64,000 bases of DNA, taken from Eurosta solidaginis (Eukaryota; Arthropoda; Insecta; Diptera; Tephritidae). This document shows, piece by piece, positions 1 to 11,626 of the stretch. Both the position numbers and the translations under genes were made by a program. Below the pieces are notes generated by a model. It was not told where the DNA came from, ran no database searches, and saw only the letters and a list, made by a program, of their open reading frames with translations. How positions within the stretch are numbered: the first letter of the stretch is position 1; each line of letters starts with the position of its first letter. The stretch covers positions 300,192,998 to 300,256,997 of the forward strand of contig NC_090319.1 of the NCBI RefSeq assembly GCF_040869045.1, read 5' to 3'.

Positions 1-636
1 TAAAAAAGATACAAGCCCTCAACTCGCCTTTTCCGTGTATGCAGAACAGGTTGTAACTTTTGTCAATGCCCTCCACTCTAGAAATGACAGCAAAAGGCAG
101 ATATCAATAGGACAATAAGATTGTCCAACGCGATTTTGGCTGCTGCAAATAAATCTATCTAATCACCCTAATAATGAATACATATTATTAAGTCAAAGAT
201 AGACTTATCTTTTTCATTTATCTCGCTGCTGACCCGCTCTGGTGCCTCCGCTAGTAACACTACAACATTGTAAGTATAGAAATTAGATAAAAACGGTTAA
301 ACTTCTCCATGTGTGTATAATAGGTTGTAACTTCTGGTCTGTAGACTAGTAAATTGATATATATTTTGAGCGCTTAATTCGCAATTCGGGCTTTATGACA
401 TCCTTAGAATTTGTTTTCTCTGCTCTACTTTTCCCATTGACTTATTGTATATCAGTAATTGCACGCATTGGCTATTCTTTCGCGTTCTTCTTCTTAAGAG
501 CTGCCCAGACGTCCAACATGATACTTGGATTCTGCAGAGATCAATGAAATACCATACAACTTATTGCTGATCTGGCCAATAATCTCTCTTGTGAAGTCGA
601 CTGCACACTTGATCACCCTACGGCCGAAGGTATATA
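1..636. other. Unassigned AT-rich flank with a short coding-like relic
   Basis: No complete gene is seen. Positions 494-636 on the minus strand read as about 46 codons with no internal stop and a coding-like codon mix, ending in TAA at 494-496. It stops at the errantivirus insertion site (TATATA, 631-636), so it may be the last exon of a gene, or a TE remnant. I do not recognise the peptide. Two loosely similar segments (about 20-60 and 300-340) share a phrase around 'aggttgtaactt'. Confidence 0.3.
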
Positions 637-919
637 TGTTAGCACGACGCACGCCAAATAGTAAAGCAAGAAGACACTTGTTGCACAAGCTGGTAAACAA
701 AATTCCATAACGAAACATAACACCACGAAAATAATTAAGAATGCAGCAAGCGGTGGGAAGCGCATCATCAGCGAATTCACAAAACGGCAACAGCAGCGCA
801 GTCGGTAGAGCGGCGACAAAATAAGTTAGTTGTAAGAAAATAATATTTGTAAAAGTTAGTTCTAATTCTGACATTGAATAACATTTTTTTTCAACTAAAT
901 AACTTTTAGTAATTTAACT
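637..919 (+). repeat. 5' LTR of errantivirus
   Basis: The LTR is 283 bp, beginning TGTTAGCA and ending TTTAACT. It lacks 28 bp that the 3' LTR has (just after 'cattgaataa'). The missing segment holds the only AATAAA of the LTR, so the two LTRs are not equivalent for 3' end formation. A long minus-strand reading frame over this LTR recurs in the 3' LTR and is not a gene. Confidence 0.9.
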
Positions 920-937
920 GGCGCCCGAGCAGGCACC
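919..937 (+). other. Primer-binding site (tRNA-Lys-like)
   Basis: Directly after the LTR end the sequence reads TGGCGCCCGAGCAGG. This differs by about two bases from the tRNA-Lys primer site used by many retroviruses, and gypsy itself uses tRNA-Lys. The tRNA assignment is by resemblance only. Confidence 0.75.
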
Positions 938-1624
938 AGCGCGAGTGTCGGAAAGTAGTAGTGCCTGAAAATCAAAAACTAAGGCCACGCGAGTGACGTA
1001 TATAAAAAAAACGTTAAAAGTGCCTGAAAAATAACAAGTAAGGTCACGCGTCTACAGCGGCACCGGGAAGTGGAATAAGCAGTACGACCGAGGTACCCAA
1101 GTACCAGGAGGGAAAAGGACGAACACCGAAGCGGCGAAACCCCCACATCCAGCGTTGGACATGATACTAGCGTAAGATTAGTAATAAGTAAATAATTGGA
1201 AACAAAAATAATAATAACAATTGAAAAAAAAGAGAAAAGGAAATTATTAGGAAAAGGAAATTATTAGGAAAAGTAGATCTAATTGCGCTTCGTGAAAGAA
1301 AAGAAAAATTAAAAGAGAAATTAGCATACAAATCCATAAAATCTAAGATAAAAATTTATACAGAAATCATTGCGAGAAAGTAAATTGAGTTGCGCTTGTG
1401 AAACAAAAAAGAAAAGGAAATTATTTTGAAAAGTAAATTTAATTGCTTTATGTGAAACAAAAGAAAAATTAACAAGAAATTAGGAAACAAATCCATAAAA
1501 TCTAAAGAAAATATTATACAAAAATCATTGTGAAAAGTAAACTGAGTTGTGCCTTGTGAAATAAAAGAAGAACTAACAGGAAATTAGCAAACAAATATAA
1601 AAAACAAAAAAAATCTTTAGGAAA

Positions 1625-3027
1625 ATGCCAGGATCCGCGGAGGAACTCGTTGATCAATTGAACCAACTTAGGTTGGAATACGGAAATACCCGTCAGGGAA
1701 ATCCTCCCGTCGCTAATACGACGGCAATAGAATCAGCAGCTATGGAAGCGTTAGATAGAATGAATAGGAATTCCCTTAATGATTTGCCACCAGACCATAG
1801 TGTTACATTAAATGCACAAAATATAAAAGATCTAGATAGGGTACCAGATATGGTAAAATGCCTGAGGGAATTCTCAGGACGACCAGGGTATTTAGCTCCT
1901 GGAGAAAGAGTGTCGACAGAATACTAAAGGCATATGAATCTTTGAAAGACACACCTAAATATTTCGCCATATTACATACAATCAGACACAAAATTGTCGG
2001 CGATGCCGACACGGCTCTCGAATCCTATAGTACTCCACTAGATTGGACGCATATTAGAAAGTGCCTTATGTTGCACTATTCCGACAAGAGAGATATTGGT
2101 ACTTTAGAATACCAAATGACCACACTGGCCCAGCGCCACGATGATATTTCTACCTTCTATCAGAAGGTCTATCAACATCTTTCACTAATCCTTGACAAAA
2201 TTTCCTGTCTCGACTTGGGCGAAGAGTTCATCAGAGCCATGACAAACTCCTACAGAGAGAAAGCCCTGGATACGTTTATTCGCGGGCTTAATGGAGACCT
2301 ACCCCGTCTCCTCAGTATCCGTGAACCAACCACCCTGACACAGGCATTGCACCTGTGTCAAAAACTTGATAACATGTCTTTCCGAATGAACCACGCGAAC
2401 ACTGTGAATAGATAAATTAACAACGGACCGCCACGACCACCACGAAATACCACAAAATATAACAATAACAGACCCTTCTATCTCGAGCTGACTTATTCCT
2501 CAGCACCAAACCCTAGTTTTGCACCGAGGTCGCAACAGTTTAATCGACAACCAAATAGGTACCCAAATAACCCATTCATTCCACAGACAAATCGTCCTGG
2601 CAACTACAATTACCCCGGATATGACCAAGGATTCCGCACGGAATTCTACGGCCAAACCAATTATCCCCAGTATAACCCAAATTTCCGTTCGAACCCAACA
2701 GGATACAACAATCAAAATAGATATTCCAGGCAGGTCAACTATCAAAACCGGCCGCAGAATAACCAAAACAATTTCGCGCAGAAGCGTCCCCTTTCTACCC
2801 AACATCCTCACGCACCAAATAAAATGCAAAGAACTTTTTACGCCAATACGGGCTACACTAAACCGGATGAATACTACGATCAGGCAGATCCTCACAAAAT
2901 CTACGAGGATAATCCCGTCCTAAATAATTATGAAAATGAAAATCAACTAGACCACGTACCAAAAAGTAACCTTAATTTAATCACAAACAACAACCCGGCC
3001 CGAACGAGCAGGATTGCACCGAACTAG
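1625..3027 (+). pseudogene. gag: Errantivirus gag, frameshifted and with a stop
   Basis: Structural polyprotein. The frame opens at ATG 1625 after a long A-rich leader. Coding passes to another frame at about 1885-1895 (frameshift), runs to a TAA at 2413-2415, and then stays open in the same frame to 3027. The 3' part is rich in Asn, Gln, Pro, Tyr and Arg and has no CCHC knuckle, as is usual for 17.6/297-type errantiviruses. It overlaps the start of pol. A minus-strand reading frame across 2500-2895 is a shadow of this compositional bias. Confidence 0.8.
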
Positions 3028-6000
3028 ATACTATTCATTTTTTAGACTAACCCCATCTTCACTCCCCTATTACGAGTTCATTGCTAGGAGCGGAGATGGA
3101 CTAGACTTTCTGATAGATACCGGCTCGAATAAAAATTACATACTATCCTCTAGGATAAGAAATCCGATTCCTAATGAGCATACTTTTAAAGTTAACTCTG
3201 TCGCAGGAGACATAGAGATCACTCACCACACGTACGTGGATATTTTACCAACATTAAACTCCTTTCATGGAATAATAGGTAACGACACGCTCAAACAACT
3301 GCAAGCAACAATCCACACTGATAAAAATATGATAACAATTTTCGAAAATATAGTTATCCCTCTAAAACAAAGGGTGTCACAAGAAGTGAATAATGTAGGA
3401 ATAAAAATACCACATCTTTCTGCCGAAATTCAATCAAAAATTATTAATGGCATAATTGGAAAATGTCCCAATCTGTTCTCGGATCCCGACGAAAAACTAA
3501 CATATACTACTTTAGTGAAGGGCGAAATCCGCACTACCAGCGACACACCCGTATATTCCAAGCCTTATCCTTATCCAATGGCGCTTAAAGAAGAAATAGA
3601 AAGGCAAATAGAGGAACTCCTAGATAACGGGATAATTAGGAGATCAAAATCCCCCTATAACTCACCAGTCTGGATAGTCGACAAAAAGTTGGACGCCTCT
3701 GGTAAAAAGAAATACCGGATGGTGATAGACTATCGAAAGCTCAATTCAGTTACAATCCCCGATAAGTACCCTATACCAGAAATAAATGAGGTTCTTGCAA
3801 ACCTCGGAAACAATTCACTATTTACCGTTGTTGATCTTAAAAGCGGATTTCATCAGATACGACTCCGTGAGTCCGATATCGAGAAAACGGCATTTTCCGT
3901 GAACAACGCAAAGTACGAATTTCTCCGATTGCCATTTGGGCTGAAGAATGCCCCTTCCACATTTCAACGTGCACTGGATGATATCCTCCGGCAACATATC
4001 GGTGTAAGATGTTACGTCTACATCGATGATGTAATAATATTTGGGAAAAACGAAGAGGAGCACTTAAAAAATATTGAATTAGTGTTCAGAACCCTAGAGA
4101 GAGCAAACATGAAAATACAGCTAGACAAGTGCGATTTTGCCAAACAGGAAGTAGAATTCCTGGGGTACGTTGTTACTCCGGAAGGAATAAAAACAAACCC
4201 AAAAAAGGTAGAAGCCATAGTTAATATGCCTCCTCCTAAAAATCTTAAGGAACTTCGTTCGTTCCTTGGCATGGCAGGCTATTATAGAAGATTTATTCAG
4301 GACTTTGCCAAGATCGCTAAGCCACTTACAGCCATTTTGCGAGGCGAATTTGGAAATATTTCCAAAAACGCATCAAGGAAGCAATTCATTACCCTAGATC
4401 AGGAAGCATTAAATGCATTCGACAAAATAAAAAACACCCTTACTTCACCGGACATCGTTCTGTCCCATCCGAATTTTAAAAAGGACTTCGAACTGACCAC
4501 GGACGCATCCGACTTCGCAATAGGCGCCGTACTATCACAAAATAAAAAACCCGTAACATACATATCTAGGACCCTCAACAAAACCGAAGAATCTTATGCA
4601 ACCAATGAGAAGGAGATGCTGGCCATTATATGGTCCTTAAGCTCCTTGAGGAACTACTTGTACGGGTCAAGAAAAGTAAATATATTTACCGACCACCAAC
4701 CACTTACATATGCTTTAAGTCCAAAGAATACGAATAGCAAAATGAAACGATGGAAAGCAATCCTGGAGGAATATAATTACGAACTGAAGTATAAACCTCC
4801 AACGTGGTCGCAGACGCCTTATCAAGGATACCTCCCCAAATAAATTCCCTCACTCCCACAATCCACAGTGACGAGAGCTCAAGCCATAACCTCATACCAT
4901 GTACAGAGGCCCCAATAAACGTTTTTAAAAATCAAATATTTTTCAAGCAAGACGAAACATCTTCATATCAATTTAAAATAATATTTCCAACAATCCATCG
5001 TCACATAATTACAGAACCCCAATATGACGATCAAATTCTCACTACGCACCTAAAACGATACCTTAACCCCTCCGTCATCAACTGAATCAACACAGATGAA
5101 AGGATAATGGGCATGATCCAAAACATATATCCACTACATTTTAGTAACTATAAGATACGCTATACCCAAAAATTAGTTGACGACATCACCAACGAACAGG
5201 ACCAGGAAAACACCATTTTAGACATCCATAAACGCGCACACAGAAATGCAGTTGAAAACAAAGTACAGATTCTGGAAAAAAGCTATTTCCCAGGAATGCT
5301 CAGCAAAATAAAAAGAATTGTAACTAATTGCACAACTTGCAAAGAAAACAAATACGAACGCCATCCCAACCAACCCAAAATTGGTGAGACGCCATTACCC
5401 ACATATCCCGGACACACGGTCCACATAGACATTTTTTTAACAGAAGGTAAAGTAATTATGACTGTCCTGGACAAATTTACGAAATACGCACAAACAAGGA
5501 AGCTTTCAAGCAGGGCAATAGTAGACGTGAGAGGTCCTTTAAGAGACTTGATTTTCTATTTCGGAGTGCCAAAGCTGATTGTAATCGACAACGAACCTCC
5601 ATTGAATTCTAGTTCAATTAAATTTATGATGACGGACAAGTTGGGAATAGAAGTTTTTACAACACCACCATACAAAAGCAAGGCAAACGGGCAAGTAAAA
5701 AGGTTCCATTCTACTCTGGTGGAAATAATGCGTTGCCTCAAAGAGAATGGAGGACACAGGAACTTTGACGAGCTCCTAGAAAGAGGTGTGTCGGAATACA
5801 ATCATACTATCCATTCTGTGACTAAAAAGAGGCCAGTAGATTTATATTTCGGTAGAAACGTTACGTTTACTCCAGAAGATATAGAAAGAAGTAGGTAATG
5901 TAACTTAGAGAAACTGGCACTTAAACAGAGAAAGGACATAGAATACCACAACAGAAATAAACATAACGTAAAATCATATTTACCAGGTCAAATCATTTAC

Positions 6001-6132
6001 GTCAAGAAAAACAGGTGGTTAGGGACTAAATTAAGTAAGCCATATACTAAGGAAATAGTTAAGGAGGATCGAAATAGTACAGTAATTACCGAAAAAGGAC
6101 AAATAGTACACAAAAGTAGGATACGCAACTAA
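3014..6132 (+). pseudogene. pol: Errantivirus pol: protease, reverse transcriptase, RNase H, integrase; broken
   Basis: Replication polyprotein. In 3014-4843 (609 codons) an aspartic protease DTGS motif lies at about residues 35-38, the reverse transcriptase YIDD motif at about 335, and an RNase H TTDASD motif at about 495. A frameshift at about 4795-4805 moves coding to another frame, which continues to 6132 with in-frame stops at TGA 5083 and TAA 5896. The integrase has an HHCC zinc-binding region (5223-5345) and the first two catalytic Asp. The expected catalytic Glu, in the usual GQVERF context, reads Lys (GQVKRF, about 5690-5706). Integration is therefore lost independently of the frame breaks. 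Pol overlaps gag in a different frame and ends shortly before env. Confidence 0.88.
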
Positions 6133-6140
6133 TTAAACGA

Positions 6141-7649
6141 TGTGTAAAACTTCTTCTTTGCAGATTTTTCATACCGCTCTGCCTAGCAGAGGTACAAATA
6201 CTCGACTACTCTAACTCCCAACTTGTAACAATAGAAAAAGGAACGGCCAAACTACAGACCGGAACATTTAGAATAATACACGAAATCGACATTGACAAAT
6301 ACAACGAAATCCTGGAGCATATAGAACTGAAAACACAAGCAGAAGAACTCTATAAAAATCCGAATTATCCCTTCTTACCCCTTCTCATATCACAAATTAA
6401 GGCTCATCTAAATAATCTAAAAATAGAAGGAAGATCGAAAAGGTCACTAAATTTCATAGGTAGTGCGTGGAAATGGATCGCAGAAAATCCAGACCACGAG
6501 GATCATGAAATAGTTTTGAATAAATTAAATAACGTCCTTGAAAATAAAAACAATCAGGTTATTATTAACAAACTAACAATAAAAAAGATAAATGAAATTA
6601 CAAATATTACAAACAATATAACCAAGGCATTACAAAATGACAAAAGCAGGGAAATAGAAGCATTTTTGAAATTAAAATACAAATTAGAAATTTTAAAGGA
6701 AGAAATCATAAATATAGCATATGCAATTCATTGAGCTAAAGCCGATATAGTAAACTCATATATTATGTCAAGTGAAGAAGTAGACATTGCCAAACAGATT
6801 TTCGAAAAAGATAATATTCCGTTTATAAATTTGGATGAAGCTTTAGAATTTTCACAAATTAAAATAGCAACAAATGGCAAAATTATCATTTATATCATAA
6901 GTCTACCCACGGTAGAAGAACAAACTTGTAAAACAATAGACATTAGAGCAATAAAGAAAAACAATAAGATTAATAAAATAAATTTCGAATCAATACTTAC
7001 CTGTGAAAGAAACCTTTATGGCATACAAAGAGAATGTAAACAATACAACTCAATTCAAATATGTTCAAAAAATAATTTGTTAGATTTAAGTAGGGACTAT
7101 TGTATAAGTAATCTCCTAAACAGCCGATTGCCGAACTGCACAGTGACCAACAGTCAACACATACCGGAAGTTGAAGCACTCTCACCAGACATCCTATTTT
7201 TGAACGACTTTAAAGGAGAAATCGTAATAAACGAAGATACTACATCCCTTAACGGCACATTTATAATACACTACAACAACGCTACAATTATAATCAACGG
7301 GAAAAAATTTTCCAATACAGAAAAGCGCACAAGCAAGCCCCTACCCGCTATACTCCAGCCATTTTCAGAATCAAATACAACCGAAGAAATATTGTCCCTA
7401 CAAATGCTAAAGCAGATAAACATAAATAACACGAAACTAATAGAATACACAAAATCTGCAAATCATTTCAACTATGCTACTAATATCAGTATCGCACTGG
7501 TAGGTATAATCATTATTATATCCATTACAAGGTCAAGATTACCCCTCAAAAAGGTCAACCAGCAGCAGCCCATCGAACTGACAGAGGCTGCAATAGAGGG
7601 GCTAAATCAAATATTTCAAAAACCCAGCACCTCAAACTCGGACGTTTGA
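6141..7649 (+). pseudogene. env: Errantivirus env with one premature stop
   Basis: Envelope glycoprotein of the insect retrovirus. One frame stays open from about 6141 to 7649 except for a TGA at 6732-6734. A hydrophobic N-terminus (about 6141-6185) resembles a signal peptide. A furin-type RSKR site is at 6432-6443, followed by the Trp-rich segment usual after the cleavage site in this group. A transmembrane segment is near 7482-7540. 'ctttgcag' at 6156-6163 is a plausible splice acceptor, as errantivirus env is made from a spliced RNA. A single nonsense codon separates this copy from an open env frame. Confidence 0.85.
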
Positions 7650-7654
7650 ATTTC

Positions 7655-7663
7655 AGGGGGGGA
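7655..7663 (+). other. Polypurine tract
   Basis: AGGGGGGGA lies three bases before the 3' LTR and just after the env stop. This is the normal position and composition for the plus-strand DNA primer of an LTR element. Confidence 0.8.
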
Positions 7664-7665
7664 GC

Positions 7666-7976
7666 TGTTAGCATGACGCACGCCAAATAGTAAAGCAAGA
7701 AGACACTTGTTGCACAAGCTGGTAAACAAAATTCCATAACGAAACATAACACCACGAAAATAATTAAGAATGCAGCAAGCGGTGGGAAGCGCATCGTCAG
7801 CGAATTCACAAAGCGGCAACAGCAGCGCAGTCGGTAGAGCGGCGACAAAATAAGTTAGTTGTAAGAAAATAATATTTGTAAAAGTTAGTTCTAATTCTGA
7901 CATTGAATAATAAAGAAGCCATAGCTCCCAATAAAAACATTTTTTTTTCAACTAAATAACTTTTAGTAATTTAACT
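7666..7976 (+). repeat. 3' LTR of errantivirus
   Basis: The LTR is 311 bp and matches the 5' LTR apart from about three substitutions and the extra 28 bp segment containing AATAAA near 7927-7937. TATATA follows directly. Confidence 0.9.
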
Positions 7977-7991
7977 TATATACATACATTA

Positions 7992-10267
7992 GACTGGGTC
8001 GATTTATTAACCGATATCGCGCCATCGATTTTTCGATAAGATTTGGGCTCAGGAAAAGTTCCACTACGCATACCCAAAAAAATAGTTGTCGAGCCTGCGA
8101 AATCTCATTTTTTTTTACTTTTTTCGACTTTGATTTTTAAGGGTTTTTTCATGACCTACTAAAAAAATTTTCATTTAATTATAATTAATATTTTTTTTTT
8201 TTTTCAAAACACTGTTATCGACAACGTTTTAGCGGACATTTTTGGGTCGGACAGCGTATACATATGAAAATTTTTTCAGTAGGTCATGAAAAAACCTTAA
8301 AAATCAAAGTCGAAAGAAGTCAAAAACAAGTAAGGAAGGCTAAGTTCGGGTGTAACCGAACATTACATACTCAGCTGAGAGCTTTGGAGACAAAATAAAA
8401 GAAAATCACAATTTAGCAAAATGAACCTAGGGTAACCCTGGAATGTGTTTGTATGACATGTGTATCAAATGAAAGGTGTTAATGATTATTTAAAACGTAG
8501 TGGGCCTTAGTTCTATAGGTGGACGCCTTTTCGAGATATCGCAATAAGGGTGGACCAGGGGTGACTCTAGAATGTGTTTGTACGATATGGGTATCAAATT
8601 AAAAGTATTAATGAGGGTTTTAAAAGGGAGTAGCCCTTAGTTGCATATGTGAAGGCGTTTTCGAGACATCGACCAAAATGTGGACCAGGGTGACCCAGAA
8701 CATCTTCTGTCGGGTACCGCTAATTTATTTATATATGTCATACCACGAACTGTATTCCTGCCAAGATTCCAAGGGCTTTTGATTTCGCGCTGCAGAACTT
8801 TTTCATTTTCTTCTACTTAATATGGTAGGTGTCACACCCATTTTACAAAGTTTTTTCTAAAGTTATATTTTGCGTCAATAAAGCAATCCAATTACCATGT
8901 TTCATCTCTTTTTTCATATTTGGTACAGAATTATGGCATTTTATTAATTTTTCGTAATTTTCGATATCGGAAAGGTGGGCGTGGTCATAGTCGGAATTCG
9001 GCCATATTTTAAGCCAAGATAAAGTGACTTCAGATAAGTACGTGAACTAAGTTTAGTTAAGATATATCGTTTTTTGCGCAAGTTATCGTGTTAACGGCCG
9101 AGTGGAAGGACAGACAGTCGACTGTGTATAAAAACTGGGCGTGGCTTCAACCGATTTCATCCATTTCCACAGAAAACAGTTATCGTCATAGAATCTATGT
9201 CCCTACCAAATATCACAAGGATTGGGAAATTTTTGTTCGACTTATGGCATTAGAAGTATTCTAGACGAATTAAATAAAAAAGGGCGGAGTTACGCCCATT
9301 TTGAAATTTTCTTTTATCTTTGTATTTTGTTGCACCATATCATTACTGGATTCGAATGTTGACATAATTTACTTTTATACTGTAAAGATATTAAATTTTT
9401 TGTTAAAATTTGACTTTAAAAAAAATTATTGTTTAAAAGTGGGCGTGTTCGTCATCCGATTTCGCTAATTTTTATTTAGCACACATATAGTAATAGGAGT
9501 AACGTGCCTACCAAATTTCATCATGATATCTTCAATGACTGCCAAATTACTAAAAAAAAATGTTTGTTTAAAAGTGGGCGTGTTCGTCATCCGATTTCGC
9601 AAATTTTTATTTAGCTCACATATAGTAATAGGAGTAACGTGCCTACCAAATTTCATCATGATATCTTCAACGACTGCCAAATTACAGCTTGCAAAACTTT
9701 TAAATTACCTTTTTTTAAAAGTGGGCGGTGCCACGCCCATTGTCCAAAAGTCGTCATAAGGTCAACGCACCTACCAAATTTCATCGCTTTATCCGTCTTT
9801 GGTAATGAATTATCGCACTTTTGCGGTTTTTCGAAATTTTCGATATCGAAACAGTGGGCGTGGTTGTAGTCCGATTTTGTTCATTTTAAATAGCGATCTG
9901 AAATGAGCGCCCAGGAACCTACATACGAAATTTCATCAAGATACCTCAAAATTTACTCAAGTTATCGTGTTTACAGACGGACGGACGGACATGGCTAAAT
10001 GAATTTCTTTTTTTACCCAGATTATTTTGATATATAGAACTCTATATCTATCTCGATTAGTATATGCCGTTACGGATTACCGTTATGCGAACAAAATTAA
10101 TATACTCTGTGAGCTCTGCTCAGCTGAGTATAAAAATTAAATTTCGCAGGCTCGAAAATTGTTTTCTTGGGTATGCGTAGTGGAACTTTTTTTCCTGAGC
10201 CCAAATCCTATCGAAAAATCGATGGCGCGATATCGGTTAACTTTCGTCCATACAAATCGACCCACCC
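7992..10267. mobile_element. Long-TIR MITE split by a later insertion
   Basis: The ends GACTGGGTCGATT (7992) and the reverse complement of GGGTGGGTCGATT (ending 10267) are inverted repeats flanked by TA. The arms stay paired for about 120 bp, including a shared 'gatatcgcgccatcgat' block. A second inverted pair (about 8117-8170 with 8262-8325) shows that the original element was a near-palindrome of about 480 bp, now interrupted in its right arm by a 1.8 kb repeat. Same TIR family as the element at 16363-16992. No coding capacity. The superfamily is not assigned. Confidence 0.75.
8328..10133 (-). repeat. Non-coding interspersed repeat, long type (copy A1)
   Basis: It begins 'acaagtaagg', followed by the hairpin GTTCGGGTGTAACCGAAC and the palindrome CTCAGCTGAG, and ends 'gctcagctgagtata'. 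Inside are several related modules, each with 'gggcgtggc' or 'ccacgccca' boxes and 'accaaatttcat' phrases, plus a run of GGAC repeats near 9997. It has no meaningful ORF. Copy A2 is at 34192-35789, and shorter relatives in the opposite orientation are at 20890, 23788 and 58491. It sits in the right arm of the MITE, flanked by A-runs. Confidence 0.8.
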
Positions 10268-10458
10268 TAATATACATATCTCCTGGTAGTTGAAGGTGGG
10301 AAATTGAAAAATTTACTATGTACGCTCCAATTTAAAAGAGAAGAAGCATAAGTACATTTTTTCTCATTCTTAATAAATGTTTACTTTTAATTCTCTCTTG
10401 AGAGCAGCACAATTTTCAGTCCCAGCGTTTTGCAGCATCAATAACCAAAAATGCATAT
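10268..10458. other. Unassigned spacer
   Basis: AT-rich sequence between the MITE and the solo LTR; nothing recognisable. Confidence 0.5.
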
Positions 10459-10942
10459 TGTGACGAATATTCACATCACTAGCATCCCTAATCCGATACT
10501 AAGCAGCCACTTGTATGTACGTAAACAAATCAATCATCATTTACACATGCACATACAAGGCAGCAGAGAGATACTCACCATCAGCCGAAGTAGTACTCAC
10601 ATATACACACGCATATGGCTATGCGAGAGACTATAAACTACAAATATACATGTACATATATGGCTGGTAACCAAGCATGAAGTTCGCGAAGTTACTAGGC
10701 CTTAGGAGAAATAGGTGGACGAGGCAACAGAGAGTATAAAAGCAGCGATAGCTGAATAGTCAGAGGCAGTTTTGCTTTAAGCACGCTATTTGTTGTGAAG
10801 TATAAGTGTTATTGTGAAGCACGCTCGCCTAAAAAAGACCATTTTGCATTATTGATTATTGGTGTTATTTATTCAACAGTTTAGCGATTCGAACGTTAGC
10901 AGAAGGAGTTTGGAATAAGCGGAATTTCCCTAAATTGTTACA
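10459..10942 (+). repeat. Solo LTR
   Basis: 484 bp starting TGTGACGAAT and ending TTGTTACA, flanked on both sides by ATAT. It has a TATAAA box at 10735-10740. Its 3' end ('ttatttattcaacagtttagcgattcgaac') is shared with the solo LTR at 32677 and with the LTRs of the element at 44108. It looks like the product of LTR-LTR recombination of a related Ty3/gypsy element. Confidence 0.85.
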
Positions 10943-11371
10943 ATATTTTATTATTTTATAACTTCAATTAAATTGGTATTTATTGCTTAGCGACAAAAAT
11001 ATTTAATAATATAAATATGTATGTAATTCAACCGGCCAAATCTGTTATAATACAATAATTATTCTTCACTCTAAAACTTGAAAACATACATGCATACATT
11101 TAAAGCCGGCATATACATACATAACTAATCATAATCTTAGGAAGCTCTAACATTTGTATATTTGTACGTAAATATGTACATAACATCAAAAAGTGGAAAA
11201 TGCTAGACTTTACATGAATGGTTACACTATCATATAAGCAAAGGCAAATATTCAACAATTTTTGATTTTAGAAGGCAACTTCTTCACTACCATTAGTTTT
11301 CATTAATTATTACTATATTTTAAAAATATCCAAAGGCAACTTTTACTGCTTTAATGGATTTTGTGCAATTT

Positions 11372-11626
11372 TTATGTTGATATTATCGCCTCGTCTTCAT
11401 TATCTATATCATCATCGTCTTCGTCATCATCGTTACCGAGCACATATTCAACAACTTCATCGATGGGATAATTGTTCAACAATTCCTTTATGGAGTCATT
11501 ATGTATTACTACCGTGAACAGCAGTTTAACATATTCACGCATACGAGTTGCATAATCATAATCACGATAGGTTTCAGCATCCTTCGATAGATTGTGTCCA
11601 CAGTTTTCAATAACGCGACATAAAAC
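11372..11626 (-). CDS. Zinc-finger gene, coding exon 8 (stop)
   Basis: 84 codons plus TAA at 11374-11372, acceptor 'tttaag' before 11626. It encodes the rest of the C-terminal domain (Leu/Val-rich helices) and a tail of mostly Asp and Glu. An ATTAAA at 11355-11350 could serve in polyadenylation. Open frame continues upstream to 11821 but belongs to the intron. Confidence 0.8.
   Translation of the reverse strand, partial: VLCRVIENCGHNLSKDAETYRDYDYATRMREYVKLLFTVVIHNDSIKELLNNYPIDEVVEYVLGNDDDEDDDDIDNEDEAIIST

Larger units (their letters stand above)
637..7976 (+). mobile_element. Errantivirus (gypsy-family endogenous retrovirus), non-autonomous
   Basis: This is a full-structure LTR element of 7.3 kb with 5' LTR, primer-binding site, gag, pol, env, polypurine tract and 3' LTR. 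The flanks TATATA at 631-636 and 7977-7982 form the target-site duplication; a T/A-rich target is typical of the group. The LTRs start TGTTA and end TAACT. Apart from an indel, they differ at only about three positions, so the insertion is fairly recent. An env with a furin-type site and a C-terminal membrane anchor places it with the errantiviruses rather than env-less Ty3 elements. All three reading frames carry lesions, so this copy cannot encode its own proteins. Confidence 0.93.

Noticed and set aside
494..874. 126-codon minus-strand frame across the 5' LTR
   Set aside because: Most of it is antisense LTR and recurs in the 3' LTR; only the part outside the LTR is noted as a possible relic.
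2500..2923. Overlapping frames on both strands inside gag
   Set aside because: Shadows of the Asn/Gln/Pro/Tyr-rich gag frame.
9465..9869. Small frames in repeat A1
   Set aside because: Products of internal module repetition; not conserved in copy A2.
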